Source: Polaromonas sp.
Lineage (GTDB): Bacteria; Pseudomonadota; Gammaproteobacteria; Burkholderiales; Burkholderiaceae_C
Assembly: GCF_010365105.1 (NCBI RefSeq)
Contig: NZ_JAAFGZ010000013.1
Location: forward strand, 20,525-84,524
Length of the DNA stretch: 64,000 nucleotides
Direction of reading: 5' to 3'
In this document: one piece after another, positions 54,523 to 63,900 of the stretch
Position numbering within the stretch: the first letter of the stretch is position 1
How the letters are laid out: each line of letters begins with the position of its first letter
The notes under the pieces: generated by a model
Database searches by the model: none
The model's input: the letters and a program-made list of their open reading frames with translations, nothing else
What the model was told of the DNA's origin: nothing
Program-made: the position numbers and the translations under genes

Positions 54523-55364
54523 GGCCTGTCATCAATTGTCAGCAAGGCTAATGCTCTTGAATAGCCGGTTGCTCACCCTATTTCGACAGGCATGACCAAA
54601 AGATATGCACTAAGAAATGATCAATGGGAACACATCAAGAATTTGCTGCCAGGACGCGAGGAAACCGTTGGTGTGACTGCCCGGGACAATCGGCTGTTCG
54701 TTGAAGCCGTGCTATACCGCTACCGCGCCGGCATCCCGTGGCGCGATCTGCCCGAGCGCTTTGGCGACTTTCGGCTCGTGCACTTGCACCACTCGCGCTG
54801 GAGCCGCACTGGTGTGTGGCAACGCGTTTTTGAAGCTTTGGCCCAGGATGCAGACAATGATTACGTTTTGATCGACTCGACCATCGTCAAGGCCCATCAG
54901 CACAGCGCGGGGGCAAAAAAAAGGGGCCTGAGCAATGTGAGGCGATTGGGCGCAGTCGCGGCGGCTTGACAACCAAAATCCACACCACGGTTGATGCATT
55001 GGGAAACCCGACCGGTTTTCATTTAACGCCCGGACAGGCACATGATTTGGAGGGCGCAGACGTGCTGCTCAAGGGCACGCCAGGCGCTATGGTCATCGCT
55101 GACAAGGCTTATGACGCACAGGAGCGGGTGATCGAACCGCTGCAAAAAGCGGGCAAGGCTGTAGTGATTCCCTGCCGCAAAACGCGCCGGCACCAGCGCA
55201 GCCATGACCGACACCTGTACAAGGCTCGCCATCTGATCGAGAACTTCTTTGCCCGGCTCAAGCATTACCGTGCCATTGCGACGCGCTACGACAAAACAGC
55301 GCGCAACTTCCTGGGCGCCATCCATTTGGCTGCTGCGGTGGTCTGGCTCAATTGATGACAGGCT
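54523..55364 (+). mobile_element. Complete IS5-family (IS427 group) insertion sequence
   Basis: The 15-bp inverted repeat GCCTGTCATCAATTG (54524-54538) and its complement (55349-55363) bound the element. CTAG flanks both sides (54519-54522 and 55365-55368), the target preferred by this group. The single transposase is encoded in two frames. Confidence 0.88.
54592..55355 (+). CDS. IS5-family transposase, expressed by -1 frameshift
   Basis: The first frame (54592-54969) begins MTKRYALRNDQWEHIKNLLPG and includes YRYRAGIPWRDLPERFG and IDSTIVKAHQH (catalytic Asp). At the A8 run near 54914 a -1 shift leads to the second frame, ...GPEQCEAIGRSRGGLTTKIHTTVDALG, with ADKAYDAQE (Asp) and ARLKHYRAIATRYDK (Glu region earlier in ENFFARLK). 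The shift is normal for this group, so the element may be active. Confidence 0.88.
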
Positions 55365-55471
55365 CTAGTAACTTTTGTACTGGGTGCCAAGATGCCAAGT
55401 CAGGCAGCAGGTAAGTAGAAATTGTTAACTAGATTAACATAATGAAAATCGTGGAATAGTCCCATGTAGGC

Positions 55472-57008
55472 GCTAAATAGTAATGTCGCTTTTGTCCAAA
55501 ATAGAAATGGCGCATTGTTGCCTCATCCAGCTTCTGGATTCGAGGTACAGCGATGTCAACTCCTGCGGCAACTATCACCATGTCCATGCGCGAAACCGAT
55601 CGTCTCAAGACCGTCCAGGCTGTGGTGGACCGCATGGCACGTGTCGGCCAGGCTGCCGAGCAGCTGGGACTCAGCCGACGCCAGCTTGAGCGGCTGCTCC
55701 AGCGGTACAAGCAAGACGGTGTCAAAGGGCTGGTCTCGCGCAAACGAGGCCGCCCCAGCAACCACCAATTGGAGTCGCGGAGCGCGCCCTGGGCCTGATC
55801 CAGGCGCGTTATCCGGACTTTGGTCCGACGTTGGCCTGCGAGAAGCTCATTGAATGTCATGGGCTCAAGCTCAGCGTAGAGACCGTGCGAGCTTTAATGA
55901 TTGCGGCCGGATTGTGGACGCCGCGCAAACAGCGTGCGGCCAAGATTTATCAGCCGCGCAACCGCCGCGCCTGTGTTGGGGAACTCATCCAGATTGATGG
56001 CAGTGATCACGCATGGTTCGAGGCCCGCTCGGCACCTTGCACGCTGCTGGTGTATATCGATGACGCCACCAGCCGGCTGATGCAACTGCACTTCGTGCCT
56101 ACCGAATCGGCCTTTGCCTACTTCGAAGCCACGCGCGCCTACCTTGAGCAGCACGGCAAGCCTGTGGCGTTATACAGCGACAAGGCCAGCATCTTTCGCT
56201 CGGTGCGAGACTCGACCGACTTCGGCCGCGGAACCACCCAGTTCGGGCGTGTGCTCTTCGAGCTGAACATTGACATCTGGTGCGCCAACTCCAGCCAGGC
56301 CAAGGGCCGTGTCGAGCGTGCCAACCTGACGCTGCAGGACCGCCTGGTCAAAGAGCTGCGCCTGCGCGGAATCAACACGCGCGAGGCAGCCAACGCGTTC
56401 GTACCGCACTTCATCGCCGACTTCAACGCGCGCTTTGCCAAGCCGCCGCAAAGCCAATTCGATGCGCATCGGTCCGTGCGCGACGATGAAGACCTGGACC
56501 TGCTGTTTACTTGGCGGCTTCAGCGAAAGGTCTCGAAATCCTTGACGCTGCAGCACGACCGGGTGATTTATCTGCTCAAGGACACGCCGGTCAACCGCTC
56601 ACTGATTCACCGTTATATTGATGTTTTCGAGTATCCCGACGGCCGGATCGAACTGAGGGCCGATGGCGCGAACCTGGCGTACGAACGCTACGACCGGTTG
56701 GCGCAGGTTGATACGGGTGCGATCGTCGAAAACAAGCGCCTCAGCCATGTATTGCAGGTGGCGCTGCTGCTGCAGGCCCAGCGCGACAACCGGCACAAAT
56801 CTGATACCCCCTCGCGAACCAATCAGGGAAAACCACCGTATCCACAAAAAGCTCAGCCGGGCACGAAGCGCTCAAGTCAGTTCACCGCAGAAGACCTTGA
56901 ACTTGCAGTCATGAAGGTATGCACAGGGACAACAGTGTGAGTTCGATGTGATCAAAATGCGTAAAGCGACATTTCTACTTTGCAGCGAATGCGACATTTG
57001 AATTTAGC
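55472..57008 (+). mobile_element. ISNCY-type insertion sequence
   Basis: Inverted repeats of 18 bp, GCTAAATNNNAATGTCGC, lie at 55472-55489 and complementarily at 56991-57008 with 15 matching positions. A further pair of GCGACATT motifs lies inside the right end. The transposase occupies 55553-56940. Confidence 0.75.
55553..56940 (+). pseudogene. ISNCY-family transposase, one frameshift
   Basis: The first frame has MARVGQAAEQLGLSRRQLERLLQRYKQDG (HTH) and ends at 55798; homology continues in another frame from ERALGLIQARYPDFGPTLACEKL near 55770. The integrase core has LIQIDGSDHAWFE (Asp), VALYSDKASIFRS (Asp) and AKGRVERANLTLQDRLVKELR (Glu). The shift around 55770-55800 breaks the protein unless programmed. 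The C-terminal part is full length. Confidence 0.8.
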
Positions 57009-57139
57009 ATTGACATCCCATGTCAAGGCTAAGTGGTTTCCAAGAATTAGGTTCAGTTTACCGGCAGCTTTTCAGTTCAAGGCAAGGCCTGGTGGCACAG
57101 GCCATACGTCACCCTGCTGAGCTCTTGAGCATTGCGCGT

Positions 57140-57772
57140 TTAGACAGACATCGACGGCCGTTGGGCCATCGCCGCCCGCCAGCGCTGCAGGTGCGGGTGC
57201 TGCTCGCCGGGTTTGATTTTCACCACGCGTGCAAAGTCAACGGCCACCACGGCCGTGATGTCGGCCACGCTGAAACGGTCGGTGGCGATAAAGTCGCGCT
57301 CAGCCAGGCGGTCGTTCAGCATGACCAGGAAGTGCTGGACCCTGGCCAGGCCGCGCTGCGCCAGTTCGGCAATCTGCGGGTAGTGCACCTGCCCGGGCAG
57401 CGCCCGGTTGGCCATGGCCGGCGCATTGTTGCGCAGCGCTTCGGCGACGGCCAGCAGCCCTTCGAACTCGACGCGCCAGTTCCAACTGGCAATTTGCGCT
57501 TTTTCGTGCGGGGTGATGCCCAGCAGGGGCCGGTCTGGGTAACACGCCTCCAGGTAAGCCGTGATTGCCGCATTGTCGGTCAGCATGGCCCCCTCTTCAG
57601 TGTGCAGCGCAGGAACCGTACACTGCGGATTGATTTGTTGGTAGGCGACGCTCAATTGCTCGGAATTGCGCAGATCCACCTGGACTGTTTCATGGGCGAT
57701 GCCCTTTTCGGCCAGCAAAATGCGGGCGCGGCGTGGGCTGGGCGCGATGGCGCAGTCGTACAGGGTGATCAT
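57140..57772 (-). CDS. Glutathione S-transferase
   Basis: The 210-residue protein has an N-terminal thioredoxin-like domain (MITLYDCAIAPSPRRARILLAEKGI..., CTVPALHTEEG with cis-Pro, LTDNAAITAYLE with the gamma-glutamyl-binding Asp-Asn) and a C-terminal helical domain (FSVADITAVVAVDFARVV). Start at ATG 57772. It is 40 bases downstream of the YghU-like gene on the same strand, so both are probably cotranscribed. Confidence 0.9.
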   Translation of the reverse strand: MITLYDCAIAPSPRRARILLAEKGIAHETVQVDLRNSEQLSVAYQQINPQCTVPALHTEEGAMLTDNAAITAYLEACYPDRPLLGITPHEKAQIASWNWRVEFEGLLAVAEALRNNAPAMANRALPGQVHYPQIAELAQRGLARVQHFLVMLNDRLAERDFIATDRFSVADITAVVAVDFARVVKIKPGEQHPHLQRWRAAMAQRPSMSV

Positions 57773-57812
57773 GGGTGAATTCCGCTTAAAGCGCAGGAAA
57801 GTCAGTGAAGCA

Positions 57813-58688
57813 TCAAAGCGGGGCAGCCAGCTTGTCCTGGGTCTGGGTGTCGAAGTCGCCGGCATCGTGGCGCTCGTGCAGTTGGCTCGATAGCGCGCCC
57901 ACGGTCCGGTTGACCATGCGACCGCGCTGGACGGCCGGACGCTGGGCAATCTGGTTCGTCCAGCGCAGCACATGGCTGTACGCCTGAACCTGCAGGAATT
58001 CACCCGCCTCGTACAGCTGGTCCTTGACCAGCGTGCCATACCAGGGCCACACCGCCATGTCGGCCACGGTGTACTCGTCCCCCGCCAGATAAGAGCTGTC
58101 AGCAAGGCGACGGTCGAGCACGTCGAGCTGGCGCTTGACCTCCATCGCATACCGATCGATCGCGTATTCTATTTTTGTGGGCGCATAGGCGTAAAAGTGA
58201 CCAAACCCCCCGCCCAGAAAAGGCGCGCTGCCCATCTGCCAGAACAGCCAGGACAGACATTCGGCGCGCCTGGGGCCGTCCGCGGGAAGAAAGGCGCCGA
58301 ACTTCTCGGCAAGATACAGCAGGATCGCGCCGGACTCAAACACCCTGACCGGCGCCGGTCCGCTGTGATCCACCAGCGCCGGGATCTTGGAGTTGGGATT
58401 GGCTGAGACGAAACCGCTGCCGAACTGGTCGCCCTCCTGGATGCGGATCAGCCAGGCGTCGTACTCGGCGCCCGTGTGCCCTGCGGCCAGCAGTTCTTCC
58501 AGCATCACCGTCACCTTGACGCCATTGGGCGTGCCCATGGAATAGAGTTGCAGTGGATGGCGTCCGACGGGCAGTTCCTTGTCATGGGTCGGACCCGCGG
58601 TCGGTCGATTGATGCTGGCAAAGCGGCCACCGCTTTCTTTGGCATGAGTCCAGACCTTGGGTAGCGTGTAAGAGGATGAGCTGTCCAT
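57813..58688 (-). CDS. yghU: YghU-like glutathione-dependent disulfide-bond oxidoreductase
   Basis: The 291-residue Nu-class GST begins (from ATG 58688) MDSSSSYTLPKVWTHAKESGGRFASINRPTAG and contains LQLYSMGTPNGVKVTVMLEEL, NPNSKIPALVDHSG, VFESGAILLYLAEKFG, APFLGGGFGHFYAYAPTKIEYAIDRY and YTVADMAVWPWYG, all characteristic of YghU. The frame extends to 58919 but the extra part has no family match. It reduces disulfides with two glutathiones. Confidence 0.9.
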   Translation of the reverse strand: MDSSSSYTLPKVWTHAKESGGRFASINRPTAGPTHDKELPVGRHPLQLYSMGTPNGVKVTVMLEELLAAGHTGAEYDAWLIRIQEGDQFGSGFVSANPNSKIPALVDHSGPAPVRVFESGAILLYLAEKFGAFLPADGPRRAECLSWLFWQMGSAPFLGGGFGHFYAYAPTKIEYAIDRYAMEVKRQLDVLDRRLADSSYLAGDEYTVADMAVWPWYGTLVKDQLYEAGEFLQVQAYSHVLRWTNQIAQRPAVQRGRMVNRTVGALSSQLHERHDAGDFDTQTQDKLAAPL

Positions 58689-59175
58689 GGGGAAGGTAGT
58701 TTGTCGTGATGAAAGCTTGTGTGGCCAGGGTTCCAAGCGCATGGTACGCGAATCGCCGTCCATTGAAGTTCGATCCTCCATGTTGGCGACGTTGGCTGTC
58801 CCCGCTTCAAAGGACTGGAGTTTTTGCGCTGCGCCGATTTTTCGGCTTGAATGGAGGGACAACTTGAATCGGCAGCCGGGACAGTGGTGCATGTGCGCCA
58901 GAGTGCCAAGGCACTTCAAGGTAAAAAGGCTTTAAAACCGCAGTTCCGAAGCCTTTTATTTGCTGTATTTGAGGAATACAGAATAGAAACTGCGTGTTTG
59001 GCCCATTCCTGCGGCTCTTGCGCAGGGATCGGGTCCTGAAATATTGGCCCTATGGCAATGTCAACCAACTTTTATGGGGCTTGCCATTCTGACGGATTGG
59101 AGTCAGATTCTTCTCTTGAAATGGGCAGAGGATGCAGTTTTCCCGATTTGCACATTCCTTTCGACGGTGAGATTT

Positions 59176-59280
59176 ATGAAACATTTGTCTGCTTGCAGGA
59201 CAGCCGCAATAGTCTTGTCGCTTGGCTCCGTGAGCGCTGCTAGGGGCTCGGACGATCCGTTTCCCTTCTTCCTTTTTTGA
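59176..59280 (+). pseudogene. Possible truncated secreted-protein stub, 34 codons
   Basis: MKHLSACRTAAIVLSLGSVSAARG looks like a signal peptide, preceded by GGTGAG, but the frame stops after ten further residues. It may be the 5' end of a lost gene. The rest of 58689-59351 shows no supportable gene. Confidence 0.3.
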
Positions 59281-59351
59281 CGCTATGGGGGTCAGCGTCA
59301 ACTGCTTTCTAATGAAAGATCCCTTATGCATTCACCAAGGGATACATCAAG

Positions 59352-59642
59352 GTTACGTTCATTTCACTCTGCACTTTTACCGACCAGGGTATACGCACAA
59401 TCAAAGAAAGCACCAAGCGTGCCGACATGGTGATGGAAGCCGCTTCCAAGTTTGGATCCAAGATGACGCACCTTTATTGGACGCAGGGCCAGTACGATTT
59501 GATTTCGATTATTGAGGCACCAGACGATGCCTCTGCCACGGCATTTGGCCTGGCCATTGCGTCGGCGGGCAATGTACGTATGCAGACCTTGCGTGCATTT
59601 AACCGTGACGAGATGAACAGCATTCTGGGCAAGCTGGGTTAA
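59352..59642 (+). CDS. GYD-domain protein, start codon unclear
   Basis: The frame VTFISLCTFTDQGIRTIKEST...FGSKMTHLYWTQGQYDLISIIEAPDDASATAFGLAIASAGNVRMQTLRAF is a complete GYD domain of about 95 residues, function unknown. No ATG, GTG or TTG lies near the expected start; the nearest upstream in-frame stop is at 59313 and the first ATG is at 59427, which would delete the first beta strand. It may use a rare start (ATC, ATT or ACG), or be inactive. Confidence 0.65.
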   Translation, partial: VTFISLCTFTDQGIRTIKESTKRADMVMEAASKFGSKMTHLYWTQGQYDLISIIEAPDDASATAFGLAIASAGNVRMQTLRAFNRDEMNSILGKLG

Positions 59643-59741
59643 TCCCACGCCGACTGACTTGCGTCTTTAGGGTTGGAACAGCCTGAGCGCTACCTGAACG
59701 AGAAGCTTGGGCTTCGATATGGTGCACAAGGAACAGAAGCC

Positions 59742-60551
59742 ATGATCACACATGCAAAAGGGACTGTCGAATACCAGGAAAATGGGGCCGGGGTTTCCCT
59801 TGTTTTTGTGCCCGGATCGTTCTCCACCGGGACCTCGTGGCGCAATATCAGTACGCCTCTTTCCGAGCACTACCGCACCATTACCACCAGCTTGTCTGGG
59901 TATGGGAAAACGCAGGAACGGCGCATACAGGGTGGTATCCATATGCAGGATGAGATGGATGTGCTCGAAGCCGTCCTGGCACAGGCCAACGCTCCTGTGC
60001 ACTTGGTGGCCCATTCCTTTGGCGCATGGGTCGCTCTCAGTCTTGCTATGCACCGCAAACCAGATTTGCTGAGCTTGACTCTGCTGGAGCCAACGGCCTT
60101 CAATCTGCTGACGTCTGATGGGGAAACCGCGTTGAGCGAGCAGGTGCGTGCCATGAAGGACAGCTATGTGACCGCCTGGCGCAGCGGAGATCAGCAGGCG
60201 GTACGGCACGTGATCGACTTCTATGGCGGAGTCGGAACTTTTGACGCCTATCCCCCTGCGGTACAAGACAAGGTGATCGCACAGACCCCAACCAATGTTC
60301 TTGACTGGGACAGTGGCTACGCAGAGGTCCCCGCACGGCAGGACTTCGGCACAGTGACCGTGCCAACCCTGGTGATCTGTGGCAACTCCAGCCATCTAGC
60401 GATGCAACGCTGCAACCAATTGCTGGTGAACCGCTTGCCGCAGGCCCAACTCATGGCGCTAGATGGTGCCAACCATTTCATGATTGTTACTCACGCTGAG
60501 GAGTTGACCCAGCGGATAAACCAGCATATCCGCGCAGTGCAGAACCACTGA
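59742..60551 (+). CDS. Alpha/beta hydrolase
   Basis: This 269-residue hydrolase has the oxyanion region LVFVPGSFSTGTSWRN, nucleophile elbow VAHSFGAWVAL (Ser), LLEPTAFNLL, the acidic residue region VTVPTLVICGNSS and the catalytic His in ALDGANHFM. ATG 59742 follows GGAACAGAAGCC; the longer frame to 59673 has no homology and overlaps no SD. The substrate is unknown. It follows the GYD gene on the same strand. Confidence 0.85.
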   Translation: MITHAKGTVEYQENGAGVSLVFVPGSFSTGTSWRNISTPLSEHYRTITTSLSGYGKTQERRIQGGIHMQDEMDVLEAVLAQANAPVHLVAHSFGAWVALSLAMHRKPDLLSLTLLEPTAFNLLTSDGETALSEQVRAMKDSYVTAWRSGDQQAVRHVIDFYGGVGTFDAYPPAVQDKVIAQTPTNVLDWDSGYAEVPARQDFGTVTVPTLVICGNSSHLAMQRCNQLLVNRLPQAQLMALDGANHFMIVTHAEELTQRINQHIRAVQNH

Positions 60552-60872
60552 TCTCATGCGGGGAACGGCTGCTTCGATTCTTTAATCCGTCTGGCTAAAT
60601 GTCAGGTCCACCAAATTGTGACTGTCAGGAATGGGCACTTCGTGTAGATTCACGGAGCTGATCTGTCGGTCGGCTAACTGCCATAAGCAGCCGGTGGCAG
60701 GATACAAGCGAATGTCGGGGCTTGGCCGAATTCGGTAGTCCAAGTAGGTAAGGATAAATGACGGCTTTCGCTGCACAGCAGCCGGTCGCAGTGAGGGTCG
60801 CTTGAAATCGGCAAAGAGCCCCAAGCTGCGCGCCATGGTGCCAACAAAAGGGTCGTTTTATTGACACATCAG

Positions 60873-60898
60873 AAGGAAGCCTGAAAAGCTTCCTTTTT
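60873..60898 (+). terminator. Rho-independent terminator
   Basis: AAGGAAGC (60873-60880) pairs with GCTTCCTT (60888-60895) around a 7-base loop and is followed by a T-run. It lies between the hydrolase region and the serine recombinase. The preceding 60552-60872 contains no supportable gene; small minus-strand frames there are unconvincing. Confidence 0.75.
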
Positions 60899-60949
60899 CG
60901 GGTCTTTTGTGTAAACTAACTCATCCATCAATCATAGTTTGTTAAACAT

Positions 60950-61525
60950 ATGAGTAAGCGTATTGGTTATGCCCGCGTTTCAACCGATGACCAGAATCTG
61001 GACCTGCAGCGCGATGCCTTGACCCGATCCGGATGCATCACCCTCTACGAGGAGACCGCCTCGGGCAAGTCGTCGCAGCGTGTCGAACTGGAGCACTGCC
61101 GCAAGGCGCTGCGTGCGGGTGACACCTTGGTGGTGTGGCGGCTCGATTGCCTTGGACGTTCGCTGTCGGACCTCGTGAAGATCATCGGTGAGCTGGAGCA
61201 GGGTGGCATCACCTTTGAGAGCCTGAACGAGAAGATCGACACGGGCAGCGCCTCGGGCAAGCTCCAGTTCCATGTGTTTGCGGCCCTGGCCGAGTTCGAA
61301 CGCAACCTGATCCGTGAGCGGACCCTGGCCGGCCTCAACGCCGCCCGTGCCCGGGGCCGGGTGGGCGGGCGCAAGCTCAAGCTGAACGACAAGCAGATCC
61401 GGGAAATCCGAGCACTGCTGGCCGATCCGGCTGCGCAGGTCAAGGACATCGCCGCGCGCTACGGCGTGTCGCGCACCACGCTTTACAAGCGGGTGGGTGT
61501 CGTGCAGCCACGAAAACAGCTTTGA
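60950..61525 (+). CDS. Serine recombinase (resolvase/invertase family)
   Basis: The 191-residue recombinase has the catalytic Ser in RIGYARVSTDDQNLDLQ, the Arg-rich active-site segment (WRLDCLGRSLSDL), helix E region (FHVFAALAEFERNLIRERT) and a C-terminal HTH (QVKDIAARYGVSRTTLYKRV). No Tn3 transposase is within the window, so it is probably a transposon remnant or a free-standing resolvase. A GGTCGTTTTATTGAC motif lies 85 bases upstream. Confidence 0.92.
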   Translation: MSKRIGYARVSTDDQNLDLQRDALTRSGCITLYEETASGKSSQRVELEHCRKALRAGDTLVVWRLDCLGRSLSDLVKIIGELEQGGITFESLNEKIDTGSASGKLQFHVFAALAEFERNLIRERTLAGLNAARARGRVGGRKLKLNDKQIREIRALLADPAAQVKDIAARYGVSRTTLYKRVGVVQPRKQL

Positions 61526-61631
61526 TTTCACCTCAAGAAGGTTGAACGAAGGGGCGGGCAACGGTAAATGCTGTTTCCTTTAGCCATATTTTGATGCAAA
61601 ATGATGTCCACTTTGATGCGAAAGGCTGACC

Positions 61632-61838
61632 ATGCGAACCACACTCACGATTGATGACCAACTTTTTGCCAGGGCCCTGGCACTTGCAGACCCTGGCGTA
61701 GAGAAGTCCGAGCTGATCAGAGAATGCGTCAAGGCATTCATTCAACGCCAGACCGCCCGCCGCCTGGCTGCCCTGGGCGGCCAGGCCCCTGATGTTGAAC
61801 TCGCGCCTCGCCGGCGCGAAGAAGTGCCAACTTCATGA
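61632..61838 (+). CDS. vapB: VapB-type antitoxin
   Basis: This 68-residue antitoxin begins MRTTLTIDDQLFARALALAD, a ribbon-helix-helix/VapB N-terminus, with KSELIRECVKAFIQRQTARRLAALGG following. It overlaps the toxin gene by 4 bases (ATGA), typical of VapBC operons. It should repress its own promoter with the toxin. Confidence 0.88.
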   Translation: MRTTLTIDDQLFARALALADPGVEKSELIRECVKAFIQRQTARRLAALGGQAPDVELAPRRREEVPTS

Positions 61839-62215
61839 ACGTGCTGGTCGATACCTCTGTGTGGGTTGGCCACTTCAAGCAGCGCAACGAGCGTCTTGTG
61901 GCTTTGCTGGAAGAGGGCAGGGTTGTATGCCACCCCTATGTGGTGACGGAAGTGGCCTGCGGGACGCCACCGAACCGGCGCGCCATCATTGCCATGCTGG
62001 CCGAACTTGAAAGCACGCCGCTTGCGACACCTGAGGAGCTTTTGGAATTGATCGAGCGTCGCAGTCTGTACGGCCGGGGGTGCGGCTTCGTTGACATAAG
62101 TCTGCTGGCTTCGGCGCTTCTGAGCGATCAAACGTTGATCTGGACCTTGGACAAGCGGCTGGAGTCCGTGGCGGCCGAGTTGAGCCGGGCCTACCGCCCG
62201 GCACTTCACTCCTGA
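61835..62215 (+). CDS. vapC: VapC-type PIN-domain toxin
   Basis: This 126-residue predicted RNase toxin starts MNVLVDTSVWVGHFKQRNE (first Asp). VCHPYVVTEVACGTP carries the Glu, GFVDISLLASALLSD the third acidic residue and LWTLDKRLESVAAEL the fourth. It is intact and translationally coupled to vapB. Confidence 0.9.
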   Translation: MNVLVDTSVWVGHFKQRNERLVALLEEGRVVCHPYVVTEVACGTPPNRRAIIAMLAELESTPLATPEELLELIERRSLYGRGCGFVDISLLASALLSDQTLIWTLDKRLESVAAELSRAYRPALHS

Positions 62216-62400
62216 GCCGCTTGCTGAGCCGCTTGCCTCTGCGGCGACAGGCGTTATGTTCATTCAGCAAGGTTTGAAGCGGATATGTCGCATCGATCGT
62301 TAGCAGCACTCGGCCTTAACTCGACAGTAAATTGCAGCATGGCAACGCCGCACGAGCCATCGCTGCCTGTTGTGTGAAATAGGCTCCATTGAGCCATCAG

Positions 62401-63490
62401 CTATGCTCCACACTGCAAATCCTCATAAAACTTTTGATACGTCGCAAAAGCCCGTTGCTCTACAACTTGCTGAAAGGACAGTGCCCGTTTTATGTCCCAG
62501 TGACGGGGGGCATCTGCGCCGGAGGCGGCCATCCAGTTGTCCTTCTGGTCATCTGCGATCAGTGCATGCTTGGCAACATTTTTAATTTCTAGCTTGTCAT
62601 GCACCGACGCATCGCCCCATGAGCGGTTTTCGCTGCTGTCGAGCACGTGAATATGGCCAATGCTGTTGCCGATGTACCCGGGGCCAGAATCATCCAGAAC
62701 CTTTTTCTCTGCATCCTCAAGTGGAAAGTCGATAAACCGGTTGTTTCCACCATTGCCGGTCCAATTTGCCCACTGTGCCGATGGCAAGATGTGATCGAAG
62801 TCGAACGGGGTTTCTTCGTCCATACCCGCCAATGCCGGTTCTTCCTCGAATTTGTCAAAAACATATTCGCGCTGCAACCATAACAGCAGGGGGTGAGTGT
62901 GTCGTCCGGTGCGGTTCCACCAGCGTTTGTAGAGTTCGGCGTATTGCTGCTTGTCTGGCTCGTCTTTGAAAGAAAACCGTGTCCAACCGCGCAGGCCGTT
63001 GGTTTCTTTTGGTGAGACTGTCAAGTCTTCGATTTCGCTCAACATCGCCGGGCTAGGCAAAGGGTAGGCCAAGCGGTTTTTATCATCAACCAGTACGGCC
63101 ATCAGCGCTTGGTCCGGGAAACTGGGTGACGCGTCCTTCATATCTTTCAAGGCTTTGATCGCTATTTCGCTGGCTTTGGCGTAATCCAAGACGCATAAAT
63201 ACCCTTGCAACACAAAGCGCACCATTGCAAGGCGTGATCTCTTTAACGTTTCTTGCGATGGTTTGCTCAGCGTATGCCATGCCAAGAGCGTCTCCAGCAA
63301 TGGGATCTGCACCAAACACAGCGCGTGTTTTGGTAAACCGAAATCAGCGGTGTAGCTGATGGAATTGAGCACGTCATTCAAGCTGATCACAAAGGCGCCG
63401 CCGTCTGGCTGAATGTGGCTTTCAAACGCGCTCATAAAGCCTGGGTGGTTACGCACCATGCGGGCAAAAAAAGGGGGGTGCGGCGGAAAT
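62401..63490 (-). pseudogene. GmrSD-like (DUF262/DUF1524) restriction protein, C-terminal part
   Basis: The C-terminal half of a GmrSD-type protein: a helical middle (GLPKHALCLVQIPLLETLLAWHTL...) and a DUF1524 HNH-type nuclease with DFDHILPSAQWANW, GNNRFIDFPLEDAEKKV and IGNSIGHIHVLDSSENRSW. The frame is open to the IS3 edge at about 63493, where the N-terminal DUF262 GTPase-like part is cut off. GmrSD proteins attack modified DNA. A run of seven A and six G at 63468-63480 lies at the break. Confidence 0.75.
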
Positions 63491-63492
63491 CT

Positions 63493-63900
63493 TGGACTGG
63501 TTTATGCCGGAATTCCAAGGCTATCCCGGTATTCGAGGGGACTAAGTGAGCCGAGGGATATTTTGATCCGCTTTTCGTTATACCAGCGGATGTAAGAGTC
63601 AACGACCTGAATGAATTGTTCAATGGTTGTGGCCAGCCAGTTTCGAGGGTAAAACAATTCCGTTTTCAGCCGCCCGAAGAAGCCCTCGCAGGCCGCATTA
63701 TCTGGCGAGCACCCCTTGCGCGACATCGAGCGAATGAGCTTTGCATCGTCCATCCGGGTGAGCCAGCCAGGCCAGCGATAGTGCGCACCGCGATCAGAGT
63801 GGACGACGGGCCAGTCATCGCTGTTGGCCAGCGTCTCGATGGCAGTGTCCAACATCGTGTTCACAAGCGCAGCATCAGGACGTGTGCCGATGGTCCGTAA
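63493..63900 (-). pseudogene. IS3-family (IS150 group) transposase fragment
   Basis: The C-terminal part of OrfB is present on the minus strand: IGTRPDAALVNTML, VVHSDRGAHYRWPGW (second Asp), SRKGCSPDNAACEGFFGRLKTELFY (catalytic Glu) and YIRWYNEKRIKISLGSLSPLEYR. A TGGACTGG end lies at 63493. Upstream of IGTRPDA, at about 63900, the homology stops although the frame stays open to 63981, so the element is truncated or rearranged there. The last 100 bases of the window show no feature. Confidence 0.75.

Noticed and set aside
54592..55355. IS5 transposase regarded as a pseudogene because of two frames
   Set aside because: The A8 run at the junction is the normal -1 frameshift signal for this group, and both parts are complete.
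59044..59280. 78-codon frame as a full gene
   Set aside because: Only the last 34 codons, which look like a signal peptide stub, have any protein character.
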